Positions 45,701 to 59,191 of a DNA stretch of 64,000 nt are shown here, one piece after another (the first letter of the stretch is position 1; every line of letters starts with the position of its first letter). The notes under the pieces were generated by a model that worked only from the letters and a program-made list of their open reading frames with translations, did not search any database and was not told where the DNA came from. The stretch lies in NCBI RefSeq assembly GCF_001039355.2, contig NW_019775397.1, forward strand, positions 337,507 to 401,506, read 5' to 3'. Origin of the DNA: Lingula anatina (Eukaryota; Brachiopoda; Lingulata; Lingulida; Lingulidae). Both the position numbers and the translations under genes were made by a program.

Positions 45701-46489
45701 TTTGAACAGATTCCTATTTCACTTCATTGAAAATCACATTTTATGTATAATGTCAGTAAACTTTGCTGCTCTTACATGGAATCCCTTCACTCTGTCTGTC
45801 TGGTAATACTGCAGGGTCTTTGCCTTTTCAATAGCTTCTTTTCTCTTCTGAGCCTGAAACTGAGCTTCTTCCAGATCAACCTGTTTTCTCTCTGCCTCTT
45901 CCTTTTCTTCTCTTATTTTCCTTGCCTTAAGTCTCTTCTGTCTGTGACCCTGTTAGATAAAATAAACAAGAATGCATGTACACCCATCAGAAATGTCTTT
46001 AATTTTTTTTCTAAAATTGCTTTTGTATGTAAATATATCATGACATTTTCTAAAAAAATAATTTATGACAAAAATATATAACTACATGCTTTATTCTCTT
46101 ATATTTAAAATTATGGATAATTGGTCATTAAAAAACTACTGCATTTTAGAATTGAGGCTTTAATATCCAAGATATTTAATTACACAAATTTTTATACAAA
46201 TAGAATATATTTCCTCAAAGAAAAGAGCTTCAACTTACAGCAATTGTATTTGTCCAATTTTTTACTTTGTCCTTGGACATCTTCTTCACGGCTTCTTTCT
46301 CCTCTCTCCGCCTTCTCCTCTCCTCAGCCTCAATTTGGCCTCTGTTTAATTGCATGTTAATCCTACCCCAGTCTCCCTGAGTGAGGACAGTGACCTGTCG
46401 TAGGTCAGTGCCATCAGGCAGTGTCATCATGGGCTGCTGCAAACTCCCAGGAGCAGAGTCAGCTGAAAGATAAAACAATAATTTCACTC

Positions 46490-46527
<38 letters not shown>

Positions 46528-47084
46528 CTTTTGCATATTGAGTATATAATTAGCAGTTAAAGGTTTTGCATCTGTTCATCAATAGTTTGATAATATTGTA
46601 GTCCTTTTTCCCAGCGACACTTATGCTTTACTTATACATGTTACCCTGTACTCAGTATTTGTAAGTGGTGCCACATTCTAGAATAGCATTCGCAGTTTCC
46701 ATCACAGCATGTAGGGTCGAAAAGTGTGGCAAATATTGAACGTTAGCACTAGTTAGTATATGTAGTGTATGTGAAGTATATTTGATAAACTTCCACTGTT
46801 CCAGAGATACTGGTACACTCATACCGTCTAAAACTCAATAATTTTATGACAGTTTACTATTGTTAAAACTGTATCATTAGATCAAAGTCCGCCAGACCCA
46901 CACTACAACATAACACATTACATACAAGTACTATAACTTATTACAGTACATCACAAATTACACGTACAGTGTGTATATGTTCGAGGTATTACTAGTGTAT
47001 GAGATGACATTATGAGACTGAGGCCTTGTGGTACTCACCTCTTGCTTGTCCTTTTCTTCTTCCATGCAATACTGTCGCTGCCAT
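41952..47084 (-). CDS. CFAP210: Cilia- and flagella-associated protein 210 (CCDC173), 9 coding exons
   Basis: Axonemal microtubule inner protein of motile cilia. Coding exons on the minus strand, high to low: 47,084-47,039; 46,462-46,239; 45,949-45,776; 45,403-45,198; 44,786-44,576; 44,128-44,043; 43,627-43,435; 42,923-42,759; 42,311-41,952. All have AG/GT borders and compatible phases; total 554 aa against about 550 in vertebrates. Family landmarks appear in order: DLRQVTVL, KNWTNTIA, YYQTDRVKGFH, VLKEREAQLE, IREHIKDRL, MAEHRYQQ, and a C-terminal PIFEGKGGIRPSY...GVQLPNYQ...RLGFVW. Nearly the whole protein is predicted charged coiled coil (trichohyalin/plectin-like). The start MAATVLHGRRKGQAR fits the family. 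Fragments of its last exons are scattered in the LicD array. It lies head to head with PHOSPHO2. Confidence 0.95.
42657..42740. repeat. (TA)n microsatellite and T-run next to CFAP210 exon 8
   Basis: Almost pure TA repeat of about 65 bases followed by a T-run, ending about 20 bases from the exon 8 splice donor on the minus strand. It is absent from the duplicated exon 8' at 19,148, so it expanded after duplication or was lost there. Confidence 0.85.
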
Positions 47085-47396
47085 TTTAGCCGCTTAGTAC
47101 CAAAGACAATTACTAATTGATTTGTTTATTCTATTTTTCTAGTTAATGTTGTATTTAACTGTGTAATTCCGTTGCAATCAGCCTTCATCTACCACATAAC
47201 CCACTTCAATGGTTGCCAAGCAAACTCTTGTCACTACAACACTCTGACGTCACAAGCTGCGTATTTTTGATAGGTGGCGCTAAAATTTTATATGATTTTG
47301 AAGAGTTGTGTCTTAGCGCCCTCTTTTCTAGAAATAAATAAGAGAACCAATGTCAAGGTCATAAGAATATTTGATATTTTGACATTTTTCTTGCAG
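47085..47396. promoter_or_regulatory. Bidirectional promoter interval CFAP210 / PHOSPHO2
   Basis: About 300 bp separate the CFAP210 ATG from the putative first PHOSPHO2 untranslated exon, so the two divergent transcripts probably share a promoter here. I see no TATA box or clear RFX-type X-box by eye. Confidence 0.45.
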
Positions 47397-47456
47397 AAAA
47401 TGTGGAAATCTGGCCATTTGTCCCACATCAGATTGTAATAATTCTGGAGGAATTAG
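47397..47456 (+). other. Possible 5' untranslated exon of PHOSPHO2
   Basis: A 60-base segment preceded by TTTTTCTTGCAG and followed by GTAAGC, upstream of the PHOSPHO2 coding exon, which itself starts right after a TTTCAG acceptor. It contains a very short upstream ORF. Supported only by splice-site appearance. Confidence 0.3.
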
Positions 47457-47993
47457 GTAAGCAGATATGCATGCAGTATGCATTATCTTTGATATATTCA
47501 GATATTGATAAATCTCGGTTGGGCAATTTTAGTAATTTTACGCTCAACAGCCGGCAGATTGCTAGTCTATGCTGCACACATAACGAATACACAACGTCGA
47601 AAGTTGATATCATAGACTAGAAATGGTTTGAAATAATATTCCAATTATTTATATTGATATATATAGTTCTCAATTTCGATTTTGACAGCAAATATTTATG
47701 AAATCGGTCTCATTCTTGTGACTCGCCAAGTTTCATTTTATTTCTTAATGAATAAAAATGAGTAAAAACTCAGTCAGGCAAATTAAATAAATAAATTTTA
47801 ATGATACCATGGACATATCGTTGAAAAATTGATTTATTTGTTTTTTTTTACAAAATGTTGATACTGTTTGCACCAATATATATATTTTCTTAAAACACTT
47901 AAAACTTAAAACTGCTGAGGATTTTCTAAAGATGTATTTATTAATGATCACTTGCAATTCATTTACACTAACAGTACTACAATGTTTCAGGTC

Positions 47994-48737
47994 ATGACGG
48001 AGAAAAAAATTCTAGTCTCCCTTGATTTTGATCACACAATCATCGACGACAACAGTGACACACATGTGACAAAGCTGCTGCCCAATGGAGAAGTCCCGGA
48101 AGACACCAAGAGCATGTACAGCAACAAAAACTGGACGCGCTACATGGGCGCCATCTTTGAGGACTTGCATAAGCAAGGAGTCCTAGCAGCCCAAATTCAC
48201 AAATGCATGCATGAGATAGAGTTCACCCAGGGTATGACAGAGCTGATCAAATACCTGGGCACCAGTGACAGATTTGAAGTTATCATCATATCGGATTCTA
48301 ATTCCATTTTCATCGATACCATTCTTGAGGCCAGTGACCTGAAACAGTACGTGGATGAAGTCTACACGAATCCGGCAGAGTTTGACTGCAATGGCTGCCT
48401 CAGGATTAATAATTACCACACTCAAGACTGGTGCGACCTCAGCACAATCAACCTCTGCAAGGGACACATTCTGGAAACACATATTGCTAAGCAGAAATCA
48501 AATGGTATTCAGTACCAGAAGATTGCCTATATTGGCGACGGAAGCAATGATCTCTGTGCCTGTTTAAAATTAGGCCAGGATGACCTAATTTTTCCCAGGC
48601 GTGGATTCAGATTGTTGAAAAAGATTGAAGCAATTAAGGAGTCTAATGGACAAGAAGATGTGCCAATGCCCTTAGAGGCAAGCATACACCCATGGGACAA
48701 TGCTCTCCATATAGAAGAAGTCCTACATAGTCTGTGA
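47994..48737 (+). CDS. PHOSPHO2: PHOSPHO2-like HAD phosphatase (247 aa)
   Basis: HAD-superfamily phosphatase of the PHOSPHO1/PHOSPHO2 family; the vertebrate PHOSPHO2 acts on pyridoxal 5'-phosphate and PHOSPHO1 on phosphoethanolamine/phosphocholine. Motif I is DFDHT at 11-15 (nucleophile D11, acid D13), followed by the family-specific IIDDNSD. Motif II is the serine of IIISDSN (about 97-103), and motif IV is GDGSND at 181-186. Length matches vertebrate PHOSPHO2 (about 241). I start at 47,994 because TTTCAG ends at 47,990, three bases before the ATG, so the in-frame ATG at 47,952 lies in an intron. Coding is a single exon. A polyadenylation signal AATAAA is at 49,397. PHOSPHO1/2 substrate choice cannot be decided from sequence alone. 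Confidence 0.92.
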   Translation: MTEKKILVSLDFDHTIIDDNSDTHVTKLLPNGEVPEDTKSMYSNKNWTRYMGAIFEDLHKQGVLAAQIHKCMHEIEFTQGMTELIKYLGTSDRFEVIIISDSNSIFIDTILEASDLKQYVDEVYTNPAEFDCNGCLRINNYHTQDWCDLSTINLCKGHILETHIAKQKSNGIQYQKIAYIGDGSNDLCACLKLGQDDLIFPRRGFRLLKKIEAIKESNGQEDVPMPLEASIHPWDNALHIEEVLHSL

Positions 48738-50052
48738 TATTGTGAATGCTTAGTAAACATAATTGTGATAAACACCTTACTGCTTTACATGTGGAGTCTA
48801 GTGAAGTCAAGGGCTTTTGTCAGTTTTCATATCAGATCAATTTAGGGAATGTTTTCAATGAAAAGTTAATCAGCGTAGAATATGTTTAAGACATTTATCT
48901 TATGTTGATGTACTAGTAGACTTATTACACTTGACTTCAAATCTATAGGGAAGCAAGGCATTGGCTTCATTACCATTTCAGGGTTTAGTTTTTTAGTATT
49001 TATTGGTCTTCAAATTTACTGGTACTGTAACTTAAGTGCAATCAATAATTATTTATTTAATATCATCATTTACTAGTGTATTTGGTGCTACAATTATATA
49101 AATTGTTAAAAAGTTGATTTTTTTTCATGATTTTTTGTGGGGACAGACAGTTTTCTTATACTCATTGTGGGTTAAACCTCCAAATTAATTAATTAATTAT
49201 CTAGTCTATCAGTGACTCTGTGTGATATTTTGCTCGTCTGTTGGTGATGCAGTAACAACTGTAACACACAGACTAGAAATTTACTTGCCAGTGTAAGCAG
49301 CCAGAATTAAAAAAAAAAAGAAACTTACAAAAACCATTAGTGATTTTTTCATTTTTGATGTCTTCTTGTTGTTAAAATATTTATTACAAAAAAATCAATA
49401 AAGCGAATGCATGATCAATACCGCTATAATTTTTTCCATGTAAATGTTTTCGTGGCATTTTTAGCGCTTTTGGTTTGAGGCAAGCATTGTGCTTTATTTT
49501 TATGGATCTTCATTTTAATGACCGCTGTTTACACATATTGTTTGTCTGTACCCACCCAAAGTTTCAGGGCCCCTGAAAACTCGTCACTTTTATCAGCATG
49601 CTTCTGTCATTTCTGGCAGACGTAGTGCGGTGAGTCCCAAGAGAGCTTGGAAACGTTAAAGTCTGTGCTAAGTATTCTTTAAGAAACTCTTCAATAATCT
49701 AATTTTTCTTATGTATAAATTGTTAATTGTACAGTAGGATGAAAATTTGTGCAAGTGTTATTATCTCTCTCTTACTTTGTCTCTCTCACACACTCTTTCT
49801 CGCTCGCTCTCTCTCCCTCACTCACTCTTTCTCACTCCCCCCCCCCCCCCCCCCCCCCCCCTTTATTCAGTCTCTTATGTCACCCCTCTGTTCAGGTGTA
49901 TTTTCTTCCATCCATGCATTGGGTGCGTGTACTCGTGACCTTCACCGCAAGTGACCTAGTTTGAGGATATAATACCCCTATGGGCTCTTCCCTTGCACAT
50001 TTCATCAGCTCGTAACCAGTAAAGTGGTTTTCTCCTTCACTAGAACAGTACA
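48738..50052. other. PHOSPHO2 3' region and PHGDH upstream region
   Basis: AT-rich 3' untranslated sequence of PHOSPHO2 up to the AATAAA at 49,397-49,402. Then comes spacer with a roughly 100-base pyrimidine-rich tract (49,763-49,861) ending in 25 consecutive C residues, about 190 bases upstream of the PHGDH start codon. Overlapping ORFs there are low-complexity artefacts. Confidence 0.6.
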
Positions 50053-52074
50053 ATGGCTCTTACGCTTAAAAAAGTGCTTATTAGTGATGAGGTTGATCCC
50101 AAATGCGTCCAGATACTTCAAGCAAACGAGGTTGACGTCGTAAAGGACACTAAATTAACAAAAGAGCAACTCATTCAAGAAATCCCGGTGAGTAGTTTTG
50201 TTTACTTTGCGTCTCGACCGCCACGTGATCAAGTATTGCCGGCCGGTGAAAATCACTGCGTTGCATTCTTTCTAGCGCAATTCAAGGGCTTTTTGAAAAT
50301 TAATAATTATCACAAACTTCATATTGTGTTAGGTTTATCTTGCGCTTATATTGAAGAGGGACTTCCTTAGGGTAGTTTTCCGACCTAGTTTGTTATCTTG
50401 GTAAACAGTTACAGCTGACAGTGGATAAATGTCAGGGAGGACTTCGTGGACATGTCGTTGGAAAATTTGTGCATGAGTTGTTTAAATGTAATATAAGGAT
50501 GAGTTGACGAAATGAGTTGCTCCAGTTCTACATATACTTTGAAATGTAAAAGCAATGATCATAATATAGCTGTACTGTAAATAAACATCATTACTGTTTT
50601 GCCTAGGCATATCAATATTTTATGGGAAGACGTTTTTTTTTTTTCAATGCCATTTTGAGGAAATAAAATCTTGATATCTTGAACACAGAAGTTAAACTGG
50701 TCTTTAATTGAAATAAAATTCAAATCCTGTACAGAATGCAGCTGAGTGGCTGATGCAATGTTCCCCGTGTACATAGTGTTTATGTAGGAATTTTTATTTA
50801 ACTGATTAAATTAAGGCAGACATGCATTGGGGGAGGGGGGGGGGTAGTATAAATTAAGTCACATGTAAGAACAGAATATTTAGGGTGCAATGGTGGAGTA
50901 GTTAATACATTTTAAGAACATTACAGGTCCTATTTATTGAAAATTAAAATTAAGTAAAATTAAAGTCAAGCTATGGGGAAGATCACTACTTGCAGGGGAT
51001 GAGGAGGGGGGGGACCATATATCAGTTATGAGAAGCTGAGACAAGTGATATTTAAAACTTTCTATATTTGTGATGTATGTCAAATTTATGAATAATGATA
51101 CAGTGTAATATATAATTTATATTACCCTTAGCTATATTAAATCGTAATATATATACTTGCATCTAAATTTTGCTCGAAAGAGAGGGGTTGCATTTGGGGG
51201 GGGAGGGGGAGGTATGTGGGTATGTGGATTAATTAATTGTTTTTTGCATAATGCTCCTGCATATATATAAACACATTAAAAAGTTGATACAGAAGGAGAC
51301 TAATTATACATGTATTGATTCCTTTTTTTAAAACTGAGGTTGGGTGAGGGAGGGGGGGGGGGGGCAGTGCATGAAGACCATCATGATGTCTGCTATGTAA
51401 ACTCTCCCTTCAACCTCTCTCCCCTCACCTTCCACAATCTGCCATTGACACAGTTTACAGTCCCTTATTACTGCATGGCCATTTGCACCTCTATTTTCCT
51501 AAAATCTACCTGTACTGGTCTGGAGCAGAAAATCAGGAATTCGGAATAAAATTGAAAAAAATTGAATTTACCTATTGCGATATTATACGTAATATAACAA
51601 GACCATGATTTTTTCAATTATTTTTTCATTACTATTCAGAATCAAATATGTTAAAATTTTTTTTTAACAAATCAAAAGTGCTTTTGAAAACTTGTATAAA
51701 AAATCTAATGGCCATGTCAAACAACTAAATTCACACATTCTGAAAAATCTATTAGTCTGAATAGAGAAATTACTGGCCATGGGCATAGGACTAGTGGCCA
51801 ACTTCACAGCCTCTATGTTACACCCTTATATTTCTAGAAATATGATGGTCTTATCGTTCGGTCAGCCACAAAAGTTACTGCTGATGTCATTGCTGCAGCC
51901 AGCAAGCTGAAGATTATCGGCCGCGCTGGCACAGGGGTGGATAATATTGACTGTGATGCTGCCACCAAGAAGGGGATTATTGTGATGAAGTAAGTATATA
52001 AGATATATGTGTGGCCTATATTGCCTAATTTTTTAAATGGAAATTGCAATCATGGCCTGTATCAGGCTGTATGA

Positions 52075-52123
<49 letters not shown>

Positions 52124-53350
52124 TTGACAGAAAAACATTAACTTTGGAGTGTTCCAAAATACTAATAATAATCTTGTTATATTGCTACAAAATGCACATC
52201 TTATTCTGTGAGAACTGTTTCAATTACATACTCAGCTATATGAATAAAGTAGTCTAAGCACTTGTCTATTTGCCCAACTAGGTGCATTTAATTAATAATG
52301 ATTTTGATATTTCACTGTATTTCAGCACGCCAGGGGGTAATACACTGAGTGCAGCAGAGCTAACATGTACCATGGTCTGTGCCCTTAGCAGGTAGATAAT
52401 GCCTGTGTGTGTGTGTGTGCGCGCGTGCATGCTTGTATACATGTGTATATATGTGTGTGTCACTGTGTTTGTGTGTATTTGATTGTGAGCATGTGTGATT
52501 GTGTTTGTACTGCTGTCATTGCATGTGTGATATACTCTGTGAGTACTTAACTCTTAACATAAAAGATTTGATTCACCAAAAAGGAATGAAATTGATTTAA
52601 TAAATATTGTTTTCAAGAAAGATTTTTTTTTATATAACTGTAGTGTAGGGTAAATCTCCAAAAAAAAAAAAAAAAACATTTTAACTGGTGTAACCAAACT
52701 CTATTTGAAATGTAGTAAAGGCATTCATATTTACATTGCTAACATAACAGAGGTGGATTCCTTATCCTAAAAACATGAAAAAAGGCATATTACAAACTAT
52801 TGCTTACAAAAATACATGCCCCTCAAGAGTAGAGTTTTTTAAAGTTATTATTTACCCTGCCCTTATATGAGTGTTTAATTCCAAAATTGTATGATTTTGT
52901 TTGCAACTTTAAATAAATAAAATCAGGTCCATATCCATTTTTCAGAGTAACATGATATAGAATAGATATTAGATATATGGAATAAAAAGGAACTTATTAA
53001 GTTCAACTGATCAACCTTATTTCAGGCAAGTTCCGCAAGCCAACGACTCTCTGAGAGCAGGGCGCTGGGACAGGAAGAAATTTATGGGGTCAGAAATTTT
53101 TGGCAAGACCCTCGCCATTGTGGGCTTAGGCAGAATTGGAAAGGAGGTTGCCACTAGGATGCAGTCTTTTGGAATGAGGGTAAGATTAACATGCAGTTGC
53201 TGATATCCCTTTTTTTTACTTATGGAATGATTGTTCTTGTTGTTTTTTGCTAGTTAAAGATAATGGTGTATTTTGAATAATTTAAATTATTTTATTTAAA
53301 TTTCACATTTTGTCAAAATGTAATCTGTGGGGAAACATATTTTTCAAATG

Positions 53351-53396
<46 letters not shown>

Positions 53397-56300
53397 TGTA
53401 TTGAGAGAAGTAGGAGATTTCACTCTAAGGAAATTGGAGAAAGCATCATCAGCTGTTACATTTTTTCTTACAGAAGTTAATTGTGTACATGTTGGTTATA
53501 AATATAACAACAATGATGTTCATCGTTTTTTAATGTGATTCTTAATTTTTCTTTCATTTTGCAGACGATAGGTTTTGACCCTATCATTCCAGCTGATGTG
53601 GTGGCAGAGTTTGGGGTGGAGTGGATGTCTCTAGAAGAGCTGTGGCCCTTGGCTGATTACATTACTGTGCATACTCCCCTTATACCAAAAACAAAAAGTA
53701 AGTGTAATTTGAATAACTTTGTTTGCAAATTTTTAGATTTTTTAAGCACACCAGTGATGCTCAGATTATCAGTTTCCCAAATGAAAATTATAGTGCAATG
53801 TCAAGTTGATTTTTTAAAACTTTTATTTTGTCAAAATAAGTCCAGATAGCTGGTCTTTTATACCAGCACATAAAAAGACATCTCCCCTACTAGATTTAAT
53901 TTTTATACTAACTTTTGTTTTCTTTTTTTATAGATATGATAAATGCTGAAGTATTTTCTAAGTGCAAGAAAGGAGTCAAGATAATTAACGTTGCCAGGGG
54001 TGGAATTGTAGACGAGGAGGCATTGCTGGAAGCACTGAACGCTGGGAAATGTGGCGGGGCAGCTCTTGATGTGTTTATACAGGTTGGTGAAAATCACAAG
54101 TACTGACTTATTATGACTTATTATGACTTATTATTATGACTTATTAGGGGAAATGTTCAAGGAAGTACAATGAAAAGGCATTGTCTTGGAGAAGGAGAAG
54201 GAGAAATGATCACCAGGTTCTCAGTATCAATTTTTTTAGAGCAAATTGTTAAAGGCATACAATAATACAAATATTGAGTGTTTTATGTCAGAATTTATTA
54301 ATTGGATTGAGTTTTATTATTGTTACAGTGTTATTACTATGCTGTAGCAAGATGGTTAAACTGATAGCTGTTGTACTTGATTTTTATTTACTATATTTGA
54401 GTTTGAATAACATTTGAACAAAGAAAAAAGTCTTCAATATATTGCACATAAGTGCCATTTATTAGAGAATTACCTAAAATGTAGTAATAATCAATTTACT
54501 AAATGTTGCTCTTTGAAAACCAAAATTGCTTATATAGCAGTAAATACATTTTCACAATATACTAACAAACTATAGATTTTGATAGCTTTTTGTATTTTTT
54601 CGTGGTACTAAAATATTCAACCAATTCAACATTCAGGAGCCACCAAAAGATTTCACACTGGTACAGCACCCCCTGGTGGTGAGTACGCCACATCTTGGCG
54701 CCAACACAACAGAAGCTCAGTCCAGAGTAGCGGAAGAAATAGCGCAGCAGTTCGTAGATGCTATGCAGGGGAAGAGTTTATTTGGGGCGGTAAGCTGTAA
54801 CTGCTGTAAATGTGGACATCAAAACATGTTACAGTATATGTAAAAAATATGTCAATAATGAAAAACTAATAAGTTTCTGGTTGAAACAAGGTCTTGGAAA
54901 TTGATAGCAATTCACACAGTTCATATAGCATACGTGCAGGTCCATCTGAAGCAACAATTTAATTTTATTGCCAAGGGTGTGCAAAACCGTTTTTTTTTTT
55001 TGGTTCAGTGAAGACTAATATTTTTATTATCAGTCCTTAAGTTACGCGTCTCACTCTTCCAGTTAAATGCTCAAGCCTTAAGCAATGCTCTCAGCCCAGC
55101 AACTCAACCCTGGGTTACCCTGGGGGAAGCCCTGGGGAGATTGGCAGCATCTCTGGCAGGGGAGGTGAACAGCAATACCCAGGTGCAAGTTATAACATAT
55201 GGTGAGTACAGAATGCAGTGTAGACTAATAGAAAATAACATACTAGTAGTGGAATAGCCAGAATGTAAGTGGTGACTTACTGAGGAATTATAAGACAAGT
55301 CTTAGTAAGACCAGAAGAACGTGAACTAGAGAGAACAGAATAGAAACTATGAGTCTTGTGATGGTCATAGTGCATTTGAGAAGCTATAAAAATTATCCAG
55401 AGAGGACAGAGAAGCAGCTAGTCTATGTGCAATCTTGTGATGGATAAGCATTAGGGAGAAGAATTATAAAGTTTAATTTATATTTTGTGAAGTTGCTAAT
55501 GAAGATGTAGGGATCTCGAGACAATAAAACAATTCATCTAAATAGAATATACAAGAATATAGTCTGGAGAGAGAACAGAACTGTAGAATTTTGGTTAATA
55601 AGGTGAAGCCATAAAGAAATTGATCAATATTGCAGCCATAATAAAGTCAACATTAAATCATAAGCAGATGATAACATTGTGAAACATCTAACTTGGCTTT
55701 CTCTTTAATAAATAAGTTGAGTTAATTTCAGCAAGTTGTCATCAAAGAATTAACTTTAAGGCCCCATGACTCCAGATCTGACCAACTGTTCCACTTTACA
55801 TGCACAGAGAAACATAACAAACAACCTGACATATCTTTAGTTCCAAATCAAGTATCTTTATCATGCACAATATTTACATTGTATATAGTTTAAACCTAAG
55901 TGGAATCAGTATGCATGAAACTGTGGCTTCAAATTGTTGTGCAATGTTAACAGGATGTTTTTCTACTTACCAGATTTAAAGCATGCATCTGTAGCAGAAA
56001 TACACATACCTCCATGTACATAGTAAATGATACAAATTTGCTCCCAAATAAAAGCAAATTAAATGTACAAATATTGACTAGATATGATTACATAATACCA
56101 ATGTGGTCTGATAATAAATAAAATTTATGGAATAAGTATCATAGCAAAAGTTGTTTAATTAATACATAAATATTGTTATCTCTCCATTACACCTCTTATC
56201 TTAAAGAAAGGCATGAAGAAAAAGTTCCAAAGAAATAAATGTACTACATATACTTTTTCTTTCATACATGATATTCTGTGAAGTACAATATCACCATCAG

Positions 56301-57829
56301 GGTTAAATGTTTTGCAGTTCAATTTGTTCATTTCTCAACAAAGAGTTTTGATTTTTACATCTGACAAAAAGTCAGGACATGCAGCCTAGCTGAAACGTTC
56401 CTATCCTAGGCTAATATAAAAGTGAGTTGATTATCAACTTGGCTGAAATCCATTTGTCATGGATGCTGATGACTTTGTTTGATGCACCATATTGAAACAA
56501 AGGGTCCTCTCTGCTGCCATCAGGGTTCTGGTCGTTTTTATGTACAGACACAGATGTGTCGCAGTCGCCGTGCACTTTTCAGCGTTAATATGATAAGTAG
56601 ACCACAGTTTTACTTTTTGGCTTTATATTTACAGAGCTGATGGACATTCATAAAATGCAGGTCAAGTTCGAAAATCAGCATGATCGGGCCATTATTGTAG
56701 AAGTTATGCTGTCTTTTCACTTTTCAGCATATATGCAACACTGTTAACACATTTCAAGGAAAACCGATAGGCCTGTTGTCATGAAACTCACAGGAGTGGT
56801 CAATCTTACTAAAGGACAGGTTGAGTTCGAAAATCAGTATAATCGGGCCATTGTTTAGAAGTTATGCTGTTTTTTCACATTTCCTCAGATTCAATTCTTA
56901 GGCTTGTTAACAGTCTCATTATTTAACTAATAAGATACGTAAAAGTGTTTGTTTTACATTTCCTGCATCTTTACAACATTGTTAGTTGATTTTGTAAAAA
57001 TGATGGTAAACTTGTTATAGTGTATTGTATAATAGAGTTTTTAAAAAATGGAAATTAACTTATATCATTGCAGTTTGTCAGATTCAATCATTCACTAAGT
57101 CCAGAATCTCAGAATGGAGGAAATTGGACATTTAACACTGTTCTATTGATATTTTTCCCATCTCATCAATTTTTTAAGGTGATCATATAAAAATGGCAGT
57201 AAACTGTTAATTTTGTTTTATGTTAAAAAAATTGTTAAAAATGGGAAAAAAACTTTTCAGAACAGTGCTGTCTTGTTTACATTTTGGCATTTTCAAGTTG
57301 TGACTTTGAAGTTCCATGGGCCTGAAGACCTTTGCTAGTCACATTTTCTGAATATCCATGATACTAATATTTTATTATTAAAAATTGATGGTCATTATGC
57401 TGTTAACCATTATGTAATATTGCATCAAAATAGAAGAATACACAATTTTGGGTGCTGCTGCCATGATGACCATTATGGGAAAACCATGTTACTTATGATT
57501 GCCAAACTTTCAAAAAAGAAATACAGGACTAAAATGCAGCTGGAGTTGGAAAAGCAGTCTAATTGACTTCTTTTTCTGGAAGTTCTACATTTTCAAAGTG
57601 TGAACTTGAACTCCCATGGGACTGAAACCTTATGCTTGTTACACATTTTACTTACATTGGTATTACCTGTTGAGCATAATTAAAATTTGATGTTGAATTT
57701 GCAGTTTAACATAATCTACTTTTGCATCAGAATTGACAGTAGCCTATTTTGTTATTTCCTGTTTTTTGTCTGTACATTTGACAGCTTTTCTGCCTTGTTA
57801 CAAATAAGTGTGTTTATTGGTGCCACACT

Positions 57830-57906
<77 letters not shown>

Positions 57907-58583
57907 TGACATGTGCACTGAATGAAATCATTTTTAAAATTATTATTTCAGGGTGTGGTATGAAGAAAGCAGGCAGCTACCTTGGTGCAGCTGTCCTGGT
58001 GGGTCTGTTATCAGAGTATTCTGACAATAACCTCAATCTCATCAATGCTCCTCCCCTGGCCAAGGAAAAGGGCATACAGGTATGGTAATTACTTATCAAA
58101 TTTGAGTAAAATTAATTCATTGGTTTATTTTCTAAAAAAAAAATTTGATTATAACATACAAATGAGCTGTTCCAAATGATAATTCAGAAATTTGATAAGT
58201 GCACTGGTTTAGGGCTTAAAAGTACCTTGTTTGTTTTTAGCTTAAAATGTTAAAATAATGGAGTGAAAGTGAGTGAATGAGTTATTGGAAAATGCCCCCC
58301 CTTCCTCAAAAATAAAAAGGCTTACCACTATAACACTGTTTACAATTAATCCAAATAGTAGTAATCAGAAAAACCATTTCAGTATTGTTTAGAAGTGTAA
58401 GAGAAACAAATAATTGAAAATTGAATTTTCAGATATTGTTTGATAATTAGGGACAGCTCATTATTTCAGTCAGTAGGAAGAGGGTGGAGGAGAAGATGGG
58501 GAGCCCTGGACATTTTTAAACAAAAATTGGGGGGGGGGTCTTGGGTTTGAAAATGACAGAAAAGGGGGTCTTGAAAAAAGTTA

Positions 58584-58629
<46 letters not shown>

Positions 58630-59156
58630 TTTAATGTAGTTTTTCTTTAATTTCTAATAAAATTTGCTATGATAGTAAATCTAGAATACATATATCTAGA
58701 CAACGTGTATGCAGAATATATCAACAAACCCAGTCTGATTATATTTCATTATACTTTTAGACTTTCTTTTAATCCTTCTCAAGTTTCCTTTTATAAAAAG
58801 AAGTTATGAAATAAATTCTGTAGTATTTTCTATCTACAGTAAATCCTGCCTTATTATAGAGGCCTGGCCGACATTAAAGAGAAAAATCAACGTTTGCATT
58901 CAGAATTTTTTTTTGTAAAACCATTCAATATGTACATGAATTTTTTTTATTATAGTATCCACAAATAAGAGGAGTGTTTTTGACATACTTTTTATTTCAT
59001 GTTTTCAGATAAACTTAATTAATTAATATGAAATTTTTGACTTTCCATAAAGGCCATAGTGAAAAATATGTATCAATGTATAAACCACAGTTTATGTAAT
59101 TTATATTGAGGTGAGATTTTAATTTTTCAGCAAAATGGATTGATCTCAGAGTGGTC

Positions 59157-59191
<35 letters not shown>

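Noticed and set aside
57687-58088. 133-codon ORF with a long tyrosine-isoleucine run
   Set aside because: Created by the (TA)n microsatellite reading into PHGDH exon 9.
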